This document shows, in pieces, positions 23,810 through 34,032 of a DNA stretch of 64,000 nt. The position numbers were made by a program, and so were the translations under genes. Positions within the stretch are counted from its first letter, which is position 1, and each line of letters begins with the position of its first letter. The notes under the pieces were generated by a model that saw only the letters and a program-made list of their open reading frames with translations, did no database searches and was not told the DNA's origin. Origin of the DNA: Lachnospira pectinoschiza (GTDB lineage: Bacteria > Bacillota > Clostridia > Lachnospirales > Lachnospiraceae); contig NZ_FNHZ01000001.1 of assembly GCF_900103815.1 (NCBI RefSeq), positions 620,001-684,000 of the forward strand, read 5' to 3'.

Positions 23810-25864
23810 ATGTTTAAAGATAATTTAGATGAAAGATTTGACCTTTCCTTTGAAAGAATTAAGGAGATAAGTCTAAATCCAGAATTAGAGAACAAGAATT
23901 TAGCTAGCTACTATAAATCTGTAGCAGTTTTTATTGTAAAGCTTGAAGGTCTATATAGAGACTTAAAGGCTGGAAAGCTTGAGAATTTAAGCCTTGAGGA
24001 ATTATCAAAGCTTAACAAGTCCCTTTACGAGGACGTTTTAGTAGAGAATTATGATAAGTCTTACGCTAATCCTACATTTTCAAAAAAGGAATTAGGAGAG
24101 AAGTTAGGTAATTTACTATCTTTCCTTTATGTAGAAATTAGAGGAATGATTGTCTTAGTATATGAGGACAGAATCGATGAGATGGTAGCTTTAATGGAAT
24201 TATTCATTGAGTGTTACTGCCTTGGCGAGGATGCAAGCCAGGTTAAGGAGTCTATTTACTGGTATGTAAGCGATTATTCAGATGACTTAATCGAGGAGAG
24301 AATCAAGGAATTACTTGATCCAGACTACGATTTTGCAACTAAGATTATTATGGAGTCTGACTTAACAGACCTTAGATATCTTTATAAGTTTGGTGAATAC
24401 ATTACTGATAATGAAATTAAGACAGCTAGTTTCATTAACTCATTATCAGAGGCTGAAGTTAATGCTATGGCAAGAACCTTTACAGAGGGCTATAGAAAGG
24501 GCTTTGAGCTTACAGGTAAGGATATTACAAAGAAGAAGACAGTTAACATTAGATTCTGCCTTGGTTTTGAAAGACTTGTAAGAGAAGAGATAAAGGAATT
24601 TGCAAAGATTGGTCTTAAACCAACAATTTATAGAGCAGCAACAAATTCAATTAATAAGACTATTAGCGGCGCTAAGGTAGGTTTCTATGGAGCAAGCCCT
24701 AATAAGCAGTATGAATTTGATCATAGACAGGATTATGCCCTTTACTTTAATGGGGATTTTGTTGAAAGAAAGCTTGGGGCTACACGTTTAGCTTATGAGC
24801 ATTATAAGGATTTGGCAGCAGTACACGGCGGCCCAGCAGTTATGGAAGTCTTTGGTGAGATTCCATTTGAGCCAGCTAATAATGCAGATGCCTACAAGTT
24901 ATCAGATAAGCAGCAAAAGCTTGTGGTTAAGTACTCTAACGAAGCCTCACAGATAGTCAATAACTACATCAAGGGCGAGGAGAGAAGCTTTACAATTATT
25001 GCTTATCCAACTGCAGAAATCGGCGATAAGTTTGAAGAGATTTTTGCTGAAACAGTAAAGATTAATACTCTTGATTATGAGAAGTATAAGGTGATTCAGG
25101 AACACATTATTGACGCCCTTGATAAGGCAGAATATGTAGAAGTTAAGGGAACTAACGGCAACACTACAGACATGAAGGTTTCTATTATGAAGGTCAAGGA
25201 CCCCGAAAAGGAAACTGTTTTTGAAAATTGTCTCGCAGACGTTAACATTCCACTTGGCGAAACATTTACATCACCAGTATTAAAGGGTACAACAGGCGTC
25301 TTAAACGTTTCGTCTGTATTCTTAAACGACCTTAATTTCACAAACCTTACAGTTAAGTTTGAGGACGGTTTCGTTACAGATTATAGCTGCGATAACTTCA
25401 AAGACGAAGAAGGCGGCATGGAAAAGGGTAGAGAGATGTTTAAGGCAAATGTACTTTATAACCACGACACACTACCACTTGGAGAATTCGCCATCGGAAC
25501 TAATACAACAGCTTATGTAATGGCTAACAAGTATGACATTGTTTATAAGCTTCCAATTCTTATTGTTGAGAAAATGGGACCACACTTTGCCATTGGTGAT
25601 ACATGCTATTCAAAGTCTGAGGACGTTAAGGTTTATAATCCAAACGGCAAGGAAATCATCTCAAGAGATAACGAAGTATCTATCTTAAGAAAGACAGAGC
25701 TTGATAAGGCTTACTTTAACTGCCATACAGATATTACAATTCCTTATGATGAAATTGGTAATATCACAGTTGTTGAGTATGATGGTAAGAGAGTGGATAT
25801 TATTAGAGATGGTAGATTTGTTCTTGAGGGAACTCTAGGACTTAATGATGCCTTTGAGAACTAG
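23810..25864 (+). CDS. M29-type metallo-aminopeptidase with long N-terminal extension
   Basis: 684 residues, much longer than the 400-410 of AmpS-type enzymes. The catalytic part is about residues 270-684: E484 in I-P-L-G-E-T-F-T-S-P, E559 in L-P-L-G-E-F-A-I-G, and H592/D597 in G-P-H-F-A-I-G-D are the metal-site motifs of family M29. The first 260 residues are helical, acidic, without signal peptide, and not recognised; they may be an oligomerisation or regulatory domain. Cytosolic peptide degradation is the expected role. Start ATG 23810 is one base after the previous stop. Confidence 0.85.
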   Translation: MFKDNLDERFDLSFERIKEISLNPELENKNLASYYKSVAVFIVKLEGLYRDLKAGKLENLSLEELSKLNKSLYEDVLVENYDKSYANPTFSKKELGEKLGNLLSFLYVEIRGMIVLVYEDRIDEMVALMELFIECYCLGEDASQVKESIYWYVSDYSDDLIEERIKELLDPDYDFATKIIMESDLTDLRYLYKFGEYITDNEIKTASFINSLSEAEVNAMARTFTEGYRKGFELTGKDITKKKTVNIRFCLGFERLVREEIKEFAKIGLKPTIYRAATNSINKTISGAKVGFYGASPNKQYEFDHRQDYALYFNGDFVERKLGATRLAYEHYKDLAAVHGGPAVMEVFGEIPFEPANNADAYKLSDKQQKLVVKYSNEASQIVNNYIKGEERSFTIIAYPTAEIGDKFEEIFAETVKINTLDYEKYKVIQEHIIDALDKAEYVEVKGTNGNTTDMKVSIMKVKDPEKETVFENCLADVNIPLGETFTSPVLKGTTGVLNVSSVFLNDLNFTNLTVKFEDGFVTDYSCDNFKDEEGGMEKGREMFKANVLYNHDTLPLGEFAIGTNTTAYVMANKYDIVYKLPILIVEKMGPHFAIGDTCYSKSEDVKVYNPNGKEIISRDNEVSILRKTELDKAYFNCHTDITIPYDEIGNITVVEYDGKRVDIIRDGRFVLEGTLGLNDAFEN

Positions 25865-25871
25865 TTAGAGT

Positions 25872-25908
25872 CAAGACTCGCTCGCGAGTCTTGCGCGCCG
25901 GATTCGGG
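25872..25908 (+). repeat. palindromic element, short end copy (E4)
   Basis: CAAGACTCGC-TC-GCGAGTCTTG palindrome (25872-25893) followed by CGCGCCGGATTCGGG. All 37 bases are the exact reverse complement of 38264-38300. It starts 8 bases after the aminopeptidase stop. Confidence 0.8.
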
Positions 25909-25935
25909 TTTGATTAAAAACTTCAATTAACTATA

Positions 25936-25975
25936 AAAATAAGGCAGTTACCAAATCTGGTAACTGCCTTTAATA
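25936..25975. terminator. bidirectional terminator between aminopeptidase and ABC operon
   Basis: AAGGCAGTTACCA (25941-25953) with TGGTAACTGCCTT (25958-25970), 4-base loop; T-rich on the minus strand side and TTT on the plus side. Confidence 0.85.
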
Positions 25976-26008
25976 ATGCTTAAAATTTGATTTACGATAA
26001 AAGCTTTA

Positions 26009-26749
26009 CTATAAAACCTTACTTAAGAAGTCCTTAAGTCTTTCTGACTTAGGATTAGTAAAGATTTCTTCAGGTGTAGAATCTTCTGCGATTACACCTT
26101 CATGTATAAATAAAACTCTGTTAGCCACTTCTCTAGCAAAGCCCATTTCGTGAGTAACAACCACCATTGTCATGCCATCTGCTGCAAGCTCTTTCATGAG
26201 GCTTAAAACCTCTCCTACCATTTCAGGATCAAGTGCTGAAGTTGGTTCATCAAAAAGCATTACATCAGGATTCATAGCAAGGGAACGAGCAATGGCAATA
26301 CGCTGCTTTTGTCCACCAGATAACATATCTGGATAGCTATTAGCCTTATCAGGAAGACCAACTCTTAATAAAAGCTCATCTGCCTTTTTAGAGGCTTCTT
26401 CCTTTGTCATCTTTTCTAGTTGAACTGGAGCAAGCATTATATTTTCCTTAATAGTCATATTAGGGAAGAGGTTGAACTGCTGGAAAACCATACCAATTCT
26501 TTCGCGCATCTTATCGATGTTAATCTTAGGATCTGTGATGTCATTTCCTTCAAATGTAATAGTTCCGCTTGTTGGTACCTCTAATAGGTTAAGGGAACGA
26601 AGAAATGTTGACTTACCACATCCAGATGGACCAATGATTGCAATAACCTCGCCCTTACTAATAGTTGTTGAGATTCCTTTTAAAACCTCGTGTTTATCAA
26701 AGGACTTATGTAAATCCTTAACTTCAATTAAAATTTCATTATCGTTCAT
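26009..26749 (-). CDS. polar amino-acid ABC transporter ATPase (GlnQ/ArtP type)
   Basis: 246 residues. Walker [10 protein letters not shown]-loop F-Q-Q-F-N-L-F-P, signature L-S-G-G-Q-K-Q-R, Walker B V-M-L-F-D-E-P and the H in V-V-V-T-H-E-M, all intact and typical of the polar amino-acid family. Start ATG at 26749 has AAAGGAG upstream and overlaps the end of the permease gene by 11 bases. It drives the fused binding protein-permease encoded just before it. The ARG boxes upstream of the operon suggest arginine or a related amino acid. Confidence 0.95.
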   Translation of the reverse strand: MNDNEILIEVKDLHKSFDKHEVLKGISTTISKGEVIAIIGPSGCGKSTFLRSLNLLEVPTSGTITFEGNDITDPKINIDKMRERIGMVFQQFNLFPNMTIKENIMLAPVQLEKMTKEEASKKADELLLRVGLPDKANSYPDMLSGGQKQRIAIARSLAMNPDVMLFDEPTSALDPEMVGEVLSLMKELAADGMTMVVVTHEMGFAREVANRVLFIHEGVIAEDSTPEEIFTNPKSERLKDFLSKVL

Positions 26750-28268
26750 TTTTTCTTAGACTCCTTTCGAGTTTAGAAACAAGTGCTGAAAGTATTGTTA
26801 CAAGTAAAAGGTAGATAATAGCTACAACTGTAAGAGGTAATAAAGCCTCATAAGTTACGCTTCGGATAATATCACTACCCTTTGTTAAGTCCATAAGACC
26901 GATGTAACCACTAATAGATGTTTCCTTAAGTAAGGTAATCATTTCATTTCCAAGGGCTGGTAAAATGTTCTTAAAGGCCTGAGGTAAAATGATTAATCTC
27001 ATGGTCTTGTTATAAGGAAGTCCAAGAGAACGTCCTGCCTCAAACTGACCCTGGTCAACAGACATGATACCTGAACGAACTACCTCTGCTACGTAAGCGG
27101 CTGAGTTAAGACCAAAGGCAATGATTGCAACAACGATCTTGCTTACATTTACAGATGAAAATACAACGTAGTATATAATAAGTAACTGCACCATAGTTGG
27201 TGTGCCTCGAATGATTGTAAGGTAGAGCTTAGCAAAGAAGTTAAGAATGCTAAGGCCCCCGTTTCTATCGTGTGTAGTTCTTACAATAGCTAGTAAAGAA
27301 CCAAGCACAATACCAATGATTAAGGCAAAGAAAGTGATAACTAAAGTGTTTCTTAAACCTGTTAATAAATAGTTATATCTGCCATCTTCAATGAAGTTCT
27401 GATAGAACTTTTCTGAAAGAGATAGTGAACTTGCGCTATCACTAGATTTTACAATAACCACCTGCTTAGCAGTTGTATAAGAACTAGTGAAATCTACGTT
27501 CTTTTGTCTATCCTCTGTTACTGTTAAACCGGCAGCACCAACGTCTGCTTTGCCTGTACGAATAGATGTGATAATAGAATCAAATTCCATATCTTCAATT
27601 ACAAGCTCGTAACCTAATTTATCGCAAACAGCCTGCATAATATCGATATCGATACCTACAATGCTGTTATTCTCATAATATTCATAAGGTGGGAATGTAG
27701 CATTAGTAGCCACTACAAGCTTTCCATTCTCACGAGATACATCCTGCTTAACATAAGGTGTCTGGCCAATTTCATCTTCTGAACCAATATAGTTATTAAT
27801 TATAGAAGTAATTGTTCCATCTGCCTTTAACTCTTCAAGTGCAAGATTAATAGAAGCAGTTAAATTAGAATTGTCCTTTGAAATTGCAAAGGCATATTCT
27901 TCTTCAGTGAATGCCTTATCTAAAATTGATAGTGATGAATTCTTGGCTGTGTAAGCCTTTGCTGGCTGCTCATCAATCATAACGCAGTCGATTTTGCTTT
28001 GAAGAAGGGCCTGAATTGCATCTGTACCTTTATTGTATCTAACAACTTTAGTACCTGCATCGTCTCCCTCGTATTCATCAGCTACATATATATCAGCTGT
28101 TGTACCTAACTGAACACCAATAGATGAACCAGCTAAATCCTCCACAGAGCTGATAGTTTTTTCTTCCTTATTATTGCCTTTTAGCTTTACAAATGCAGTA
28201 ACTGCCACAACAATTGCCACAAGAATTAAAGCTGCTAAGGCAAAATATTTTTTATTTTTAGCCCTCAT
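26739..28268 (-). CDS. amino-acid ABC transporter: binding protein fused to permease, binding domain permuted
   Basis: 509 residues. Membrane anchor or signal (8-30), then the binding protein in reversed halves: residues about 40-163 match the second half of SBP_bac_3 ([14 protein letters not shown] and the closing helix L-K-A-D-G-T-I), and 183-275 match the first half ([14 protein letters not shown] through A-D-V-G-A-A-G-L-T). The permease follows (about 296-505), with the EAA loop [10 protein letters not shown] normal fusion has the halves in the other order. It imports an amino acid with the downstream ATPase. AGGAGG ribosome site. Confidence 0.9.
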   Translation of the reverse strand: MRAKNKKYFALAALILVAIVVAVTAFVKLKGNNKEEKTISSVEDLAGSSIGVQLGTTADIYVADEYEGDDAGTKVVRYNKGTDAIQALLQSKIDCVMIDEQPAKAYTAKNSSLSILDKAFTEEEYAFAISKDNSNLTASINLALEELKADGTITSIINNYIGSEDEIGQTPYVKQDVSRENGKLVVATNATFPPYEYYENNSIVGIDIDIMQAVCDKLGYELVIEDMEFDSIITSIRTGKADVGAAGLTVTEDRQKNVDFTSSYTTAKQVVIVKSSDSASSLSLSEKFYQNFIEDGRYNYLLTGLRNTLVITFFALIIGIVLGSLLAIVRTTHDRNGGLSILNFFAKLYLTIIRGTPTMVQLLIIYYVVFSSVNVSKIVVAIIAFGLNSAAYVAEVVRSGIMSVDQGQFEAGRSLGLPYNKTMRLIILPQAFKNILPALGNEMITLLKETSISGYIGLMDLTKGSDIIRSVTYEALLPLTVVAIIYLLLVTILSALVSKLERSLRKNER

Positions 28269-28293
28269 AATGGCTCCTCCTATAAGTAAATGT

Positions 28294-28334
28294 TAAAAAA
28301 TGCATGCAGGTATTAATATTACTGCATGCATTTT
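28294..28334 (-). terminator. terminator-like hairpin in the leader of the amino-acid ABC operon
   Basis: A 13-bp perfect stem with core TGCATGCAG (28297-28309 with 28322-28334), 12-base loop, then six T on the minus strand. It lies 26 bases before the start of the fusion gene, leaving no room for a promoter after it, so it is either an attenuator or the MATE terminator with read-through. Confidence 0.75.
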
Positions 28335-28352
28335 AAAAAGTAAAGGTTTTTG

Positions 28353-28387
28353 TGAATATTTATGCATAATTTGTGAATAAATATTCA
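28353..28387 (-). promoter_or_regulatory. pair of ARG boxes (ArgR operator)
   Basis: TGAATATTTATGCA (28353-28366) and TGAATAAATATTCA (28374-28387) both match the ARG box pattern TGMATWWWWATKCA or its complement. Their centres are 21 bases apart, the spacing used by ArgR hexamers on tandem boxes. A TTGAAT (-35 type, minus strand, 28388-28383) overlaps the distal box. Confidence 0.7.
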
Positions 28388-28393
28388 AAGCTG

Positions 28394-29776
28394 TTAGGCA
28401 ATAGAAGAATTCTTATTCCCTTTGATCTTAAATATATAAACAGTAAGGGCTATCATTAATACAGCACAAACAACAAAGGATGTTGGATATGTAAGTAAAA
28501 CACCCCACATAGAATTAAAGCGCTTTGCAATAGTTAAAATCCAAAGAATTCTAAATAGGCAAAGGGATAAAAGCATTATAACCATAGGGGCGAAGGTATT
28601 TCCTGTACCTCTAATAGTTCCTGCCAAGGAGTGGCAAATGCTAAGACACATGTAAAATGGTGCCAATGCCTTTATTGAAAGAATTCCGTAATAGATTACA
28701 TTTTCATCACTAGAGAATAGTCCAATAATCTGTCTATTAAGGGACAGCATAATAACTGTAATCATGCAGGTATATATAATTCCCATAAAAAGAACTGCCC
28801 ACATACCCTTATAAACTCTATCTTTCCTCTTAGCGCCGATATTCTGACCAACAAAGGTAGTAGCTGCCAAACTAAAGCTAAGAATAGGTAAGATATTAAA
28901 GCCATCCACCTTCATATATGCGGCAAAACCTGCTGTGGCATTAGTTCCGTAAGAGTTAACACCAGCCTGAATAAGTACATTTGAGAAGGCAATAACTGCG
29001 TTTTGAATGGCAGTTGGAAGACCAATCTTTAGGATTCTTATACACATATCAAAGTCTGGTTTTGCTTTGAAAATGTTAACCTTATAGGGAAGTCTTGTCT
29101 TTGCTAGGTAGATTAAAGCAAGGGTGCTAGAAATAAACTGACTAATATCAGTAGCGATAGCAGCACCTGCAATACCTAGATTTAAGAATTTTACAAAGAC
29201 AAAATCCAAAATGATATTTACGATTGAGGCGATTGCTAAATATAGAAGAGATCTTTTAGAATCACCAAAGGCATTAAGAATACCAGATGCCATATTGTAA
29301 ATAACATTAAAGATAATTCCAATGAAGTAAAGTCTTAGGTAAATACTAGCGTCATTTAAAACATCTTCTGAAGTGTTAATTAATATAAGAAGAGGCTTTG
29401 CAGTAAATACACCAAGAATTGTTGTAATAAGACCTATAACTACACCTATAAAAAGTGTGGATTTAAGGGCTTTATCAAGCTTCTTGTAATCCTTAGCACC
29501 GTAATATTGGGCAAGTAAAATACCTGCGCCACTTGCAGCTCCTAAAAAGAAGCAAGACAAAAGATAAATAAGCATACCGCTTGATCCAACTGCGGCAAGG
29601 GCCTGTTTGCCTACATAATTACCAACGATTAATGAATCGGCGGTGTTGTAGAGCTGTTGTAAAAGATTTCCAAGGATAAGTGGAATAGAGAAGATAAGAA
29701 TTGATTTAAAAATGCTTCCACTTGTCATATCCATGGTTTGTTTTGTTATTTCTTTTTGTGTGTTTTGAGATTCCAT
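28394..29776 (-). CDS. MATE family multidrug/metabolite exporter
   Basis: 460 residues from ATG 29776; the upstream TTG at 29830 would add an unlikely N-terminus, although an AGGAGG lies farther away than usual (about 21 bases). Twelve membrane helices in two similar halves: the first begins S-I-F-K-S-I-L-I-F-S-I-P-L-I-L-G-N-L-L-Q-Q-L-Y-N, the MATE signature with D in N-T-A-D-S-L. It exports organic cations or metabolites against Na+ or H+. It belongs to the DinF/Clostridial group. The ARG boxes and the amino-acid transporter genes lie downstream on the same strand. Confidence 0.92.
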   Translation of the reverse strand: MESQNTQKEITKQTMDMTSGSIFKSILIFSIPLILGNLLQQLYNTADSLIVGNYVGKQALAAVGSSGMLIYLLSCFFLGAASGAGILLAQYYGAKDYKKLDKALKSTLFIGVVIGLITTILGVFTAKPLLILINTSEDVLNDASIYLRLYFIGIIFNVIYNMASGILNAFGDSKRSLLYLAIASIVNIILDFVFVKFLNLGIAGAAIATDISQFISSTLALIYLAKTRLPYKVNIFKAKPDFDMCIRILKIGLPTAIQNAVIAFSNVLIQAGVNSYGTNATAGFAAYMKVDGFNILPILSFSLAATTFVGQNIGAKRKDRVYKGMWAVLFMGIIYTCMITVIMLSLNRQIIGLFSSDENVIYYGILSIKALAPFYMCLSICHSLAGTIRGTGNTFAPMVIMLLSLCLFRILWILTIAKRFNSMWGVLLTYPTSFVVCAVLMIALTVYIFKIKGNKNSSIA

Positions 29777-30207
29777 AAATGTAGGTCTATGACCTTTCCT
29801 CCTAAAAAATAGTAAATATGTACTAGACAAATGAATATGATAGCACTTTTTTAAACCTATGAAAATGATTTTAAGGCCCTCTGCCTCTAATTATTAAAGA
29901 GGAAAATGATAAAAAAATAGGAGAGAAGTACTAAAATGATGTGCTATAAGGCTAGAAAAATATACTAGTACTAGTTCTCTTTGTATTCGAATAAATACAA
30001 TTTAATTTAAAATGAAAAGTTTTACCCCCTTAAAAGAGGTATGTTAAAAGAATAAACTCTATTATTATAATATATATCAAAAAAACAGTGACCTACAAAG
30101 TAATACAGATTAAATACTATTTGGGGAGTGATAATCCAGTGACTTTGTAGTACAAGAAAAGGAAGGTTTTAAGTCGACTAGAAAATCATATTAAGGAGGG
30201 TACATGT
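29777..30207. other. divergent intergenic region before the first surface protein
   Basis: About 430 AT-rich bases. It contains an ACTAGTACTAGT palindrome (29964-29975), a TATAAT (30066-30071) that could serve the surface gene though its -35 is poor, and a 9-bp inverted repeat CTACAAAGT (30093-30101) with ACTTTGTAG (30142-30150) forming a leader stem. The AAGGAGGG ribosome site is at 30193-30200. No known riboswitch is recognised. Confidence 0.5.
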
Positions 30208-33200
30208 ATGATTAAATTAGTAAAGAAATCAAAGGGCAAGAGAATATTGAGTTTTATACTAACGGCTATTTTAGTTCTTACTACAGTTTTTGGGGCTGTA
30301 GGAACTGTAGCACTGGCCGATGATGTTTCCGGAGGGACAAACGAAACAACAAGTTCAGAATTAAAATTGTCAAAGAAAGCAGAGCCTGTTGAAGGTGAAG
30401 AGAATACTTGGCAAATTACCTTAACAGCTTTAGGTAAGAATGCTGAATCTACAACAGAAGTAGTTATGGTAATTGATACATCAAATAGTATGGATGGTGA
30501 TCGACTTGCTAATGTAAAGGAAGCAGCTAAAGCTGCAGCAGATGTATTACTTACTAATTCTTCAACTAAAGTTTCTCTTGTTACTTATAATTACAGCGCA
30601 GAATATCTTGGAGTATATGAAGAAAATGGTGAAGAAAATGATAAAGAAGCTTTAAAGAACGTTATTAGCAATTTATCAACTAGTGCTGGAACTAATATTA
30701 ATGCGGGCTTATATGAGGCAAGAAAAAGACTAGAAAAATCAGACGCTGATAATAAGTATATTATGTTAATGACAGATGGTGACCCAACACGCAGTTATTC
30801 TATTAATACTATTAGTGTTGATTTAAGCAAGTATTATCATAATGGATTTTATTTAAAAACAAAGAAAAGAGTAATTGAGCCAGGTTCAAGTGAAAAGGTT
30901 GAAATAACATATTTAACTAATGTTTATGATTATGAAGTTACTTCTTTAGACTATAATTATTCAATCGGTTTTGATCCATATAATATGTCAAATGAATCTA
31001 GTAATTATACATTATATAGAGCAATTCCAGAAGGCCAGAATACATATAATGGATACACAATTAATTATGCAGAAATTCATGATTGCTGTACAAAAGCAGC
31101 GTATTATGAGGCAAATCTAATTAAAAATTCTGGTATACCTATTTATGGTATTGGGGTAGGATTTGATAATATGCCAGAGGTATTAGAAAACATTTCTTCA
31201 GGTGCTGGATATGCATATAATGCTCAGGATGATCCTGAAAGCATTAAAAATGTATTTGTTGATGTTGTAGGTTTAATTAGAAATGCAGCTGAGAATGCAG
31301 TAGTAACGGATCCTATGGGGACTGAATTTAATATTGTGGGGGATGCAACTAATACTAGTGATGTAACTCCATCACAGGGTACTATTAGTTATGATGAAGC
31401 AACTGACACAATTTCTTGGAATGCTGGAACAATTGTAGAAGGAGTAACTGCAACACTTACTTATAAGGTAACTGTTGATCCTGAATTATTTAATACAATG
31501 TCTGAAGATGAAGAATATGATACAAATAAGAGAACATACATAACATACATTAATAATCAAGGCGAAGCAGCAACACAGGATTTTGATATCCCTAAAGTAC
31601 AAATCACAAAGCCATCTCTTAATGTAAGAATGGTAGAGGTAGATGATAACGGCGCAGTTGTACAGACATTTAGTGATAAGTATATTGATGTATATGGAAA
31701 TTATGTAGATGAAAAGACAGAAGCAGCTGTTAATGTTGAAAGAACAATAACAGCAGAAGAAATATATGAGGATGAAAATGATAGATATGATTTAGTAGGA
31801 ATTGATGTAAATGGAGTAACAACAACAGATAAAACTGTAAGTGTTACACCTACAATTAAAAAAGCTACTAATAAAGTAGTAATTAAGTATAAGAAGAAGA
31901 CACAGGCAGATGTTACAATTAAGTATTATAAAGACTCTATTAATGAAAATAATAAGATTGGAGCTGATCTAGTATTAGAAAATCAGACTGTAGGAACAGA
32001 TATTGAACTTACGGACAAACAAATAAATAATTATTTACCAGAAGGATACGCAGAGCCAGGTTCAGTTTCAGGAGCAACAGAAGTTTCATCTAAATCAGAA
32101 GAAAATATTGTGTATGTTGTTTACAGCACAAAAGCTGATGTAGGATATATCATTGAGTACTATAAAGATAGTACAGATGGTGAGCCATTTGAAAAAGATG
32201 AAGACAATTCAGCTACATTTGAAACAACAGTAACAATAACAGCTGATGAAATTAATGCAAAACAACCTGATGGTTATAAGGCTGGTACAGTAGTTGGAGA
32301 TGATACAATTACAATTTCAGCTAATAAGGATGAAAATGTATTCAAGGTATTATATACAAAAGATTCATTTGATTATGTAATTAAGTATTATGTGGATGAA
32401 ATAGTTGAGGATGAAGAAAGCCCTAACTATTTAGGTGTAAGTGATACAAGAAGCGCAGAATTTGGCTCTACAATAAGTGGATTAACAAGTGAGGATTTAA
32501 ATGCTAAGAAGCCAGAAGGATATAAAGATGGTGTAATAAAAACAGCTACATTAACAATTACATCTAATGAAGCTAATAATGTAATTAAGGTATTATATAC
32601 AAAAGATTCATTTGATTATGTAATTAAGTATTATGTGGATGAAATAAAAGATGATGAAGATCATTATTTAGGTGAAAGTACAACAAGAAGCGCAGAATTT
32701 GGCTCAACAATAAGTGAATTAACAAGTGAGGATTTAAATGATAAGAAGCCAGAACCTGTTGCGGGTTATCAAGATGGTACAACTAATAATTTACCACTCG
32801 TAATTACAACAGATGCTACAGCTAATGTAATTAAGGTATTATATTTAAGAGAAGTAATCGGATACGATATTCTCTACTATGTAGATGAAGTATCAGGTGA
32901 TCCTATACAAACTGTTTCAGTAGATGCTAGCTTTGGAGATGCTATTGATGTATCAGATGCTTTAAATGCATATAAGCCAGAAGCAGGATATCTAGATGGT
33001 GAGGTTCAGCCTGGTAGTGCAACAGAAGTTACTGAAGTAAGAGATAATAACAAGGTAATTATTCTTTATAAGAAAGGTTCATATCCTTACACAGTAAAAT
33101 ACTATAAGGATGAAATTGATGAAGAGGGTAATAACCTATTAGGAACTGAAGAACATGACCCTGAAGAATTTGGAACAGTAATTAATGCAGCAGGTGTTAA

Positions 33201-34032
33201 TGTAACATCATTTAAACCAGACGGTTATGAGGATGGTATAGTTGTATCAGGAGACTTAACAATTACAGCTAATGTAGAAGAAAATGTAATCAATGTAGTT
33301 TATAGTACAAAGTCAGATGTAGATTACACTATCGAATACTACAAGCAGGTTTATGTAGAAGGTACTGATACAATCAAAGAAGAAATGATTGTAGATCCAA
33401 TTACAGGCACAGCAAAATTTGAAACACCAATTGAGTACATTCAATCAAATGGTACAACAAGATTTGCTACAACAGGAGAAACAGATAAGTTAACAGTAGA
33501 TATCGGTGTTTACTTAGAAACAGGTTATAAGACAGAAGTTCTTGTTACAGGTCCAGAGGGTGATAAGCTTGGATTAGAAGACAATACAATTAAGATTGTA
33601 TATCAGATTGAAAAGTACACAATCACTACTGAGTACTACTTCGATGATGAAATCGATGATAGCAAGACAACAACAACAGATCAGTATTATGACACAACAA
33701 TTGATGAAGTAACACCAGAAGAAATTGCAGGCTACGAGGTAGATAGAATCGAATATCCAGATTCAGACACATTAACAGATGATGTAACAATCAAGGTATA
33801 CTACAAGAAGATTGTAGAACCAGAAATTGCAGCAGATGAAGATGAAGTATTACCTCCAACACCAGAATTAGAACCAGAAATTGCAGCAGATGAAGAAATC
33901 GTTGAAGAAGTTGCAGCTGACATAACTCAGACAGGTGACACAAACAACATGATTATTTACTTCATAGCAATTATGTTATCAGCTGGTTGCCTAGCAATAA
34001 CAGGTAACAAGTATTTTAAGAAGGAAGATTAA
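30208..34032 (+). CDS. large surface protein: VWA domain and eight MucBP-like repeats
   Basis: 1274 residues. Signal peptide (K-K-S-K-G-K-R then a hydrophobic core, cleavage near A-L-A at 35-37). VWA domain about 80-355 with an intact metal site: D90-T-S92-N-S94, T162, D190 in T-D-G. An isopeptide/Cna-like segment follows (about 360-460), then about eight repeats of roughly 70 residues from 570 on, each with Y-Y-K/V-D and P-E-G-Y-x-x-G, like mucin-binding domains. The C-terminus has a Glu/Ala-rich spacer, I-T-Q-T-G-D-T-N, a membrane helix and a basic tail, which resembles a sortase signal without Leu-Pro. Probable adhesin; first of three related genes. Confidence 0.88.
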   Translation: MIKLVKKSKGKRILSFILTAILVLTTVFGAVGTVALADDVSGGTNETTSSELKLSKKAEPVEGEENTWQITLTALGKNAESTTEVVMVIDTSNSMDGDRLANVKEAAKAAADVLLTNSSTKVSLVTYNYSAEYLGVYEENGEENDKEALKNVISNLSTSAGTNINAGLYEARKRLEKSDADNKYIMLMTDGDPTRSYSINTISVDLSKYYHNGFYLKTKKRVIEPGSSEKVEITYLTNVYDYEVTSLDYNYSIGFDPYNMSNESSNYTLYRAIPEGQNTYNGYTINYAEIHDCCTKAAYYEANLIKNSGIPIYGIGVGFDNMPEVLENISSGAGYAYNAQDDPESIKNVFVDVVGLIRNAAENAVVTDPMGTEFNIVGDATNTSDVTPSQGTISYDEATDTISWNAGTIVEGVTATLTYKVTVDPELFNTMSEDEEYDTNKRTYITYINNQGEAATQDFDIPKVQITKPSLNVRMVEVDDNGAVVQTFSDKYIDVYGNYVDEKTEAAVNVERTITAEEIYEDENDRYDLVGIDVNGVTTTDKTVSVTPTIKKATNKVVIKYKKKTQADVTIKYYKDSINENNKIGADLVLENQTVGTDIELTDKQINNYLPEGYAEPGSVSGATEVSSKSEENIVYVVYSTKADVGYIIEYYKDSTDGEPFEKDEDNSATFETTVTITADEINAKQPDGYKAGTVVGDDTITISANKDENVFKVLYTKDSFDYVIKYYVDEIVEDEESPNYLGVSDTRSAEFGSTISGLTSEDLNAKKPEGYKDGVIKTATLTITSNEANNVIKVLYTKDSFDYVIKYYVDEIKDDEDHYLGESTTRSAEFGSTISELTSEDLNDKKPEPVAGYQDGTTNNLPLVITTDATANVIKVLYLREVIGYDILYYVDEVSGDPIQTVSVDASFGDAIDVSDALNAYKPEAGYLDGEVQPGSATEVTEVRDNNKVIILYKKGSYPYTVKYYKDEIDEEGNNLLGTEEHDPEEFGTVINAAGVNVTSFKPDGYEDGIVVSGDLTITANVEENVINVVYSTKSDVDYTIEYYKQVYVEGTDTIKEEMIVDPITGTAKFETPIEYIQSNGTTRFATTGETDKLTVDIGVYLETGYKTEVLVTGPEGDKLGLEDNTIKIVYQIEKYTITTEYYFDDEIDDSKTTTTDQYYDTTIDEVTPEEIAGYEVDRIEYPDSDTLTDDVTIKVYYKKIVEPEIAADEDEVLPPTPELEPEIAADEEIVEEVAADITQTGDTNNMIIYFIAIMLSAGCLAITGNKYFKKED

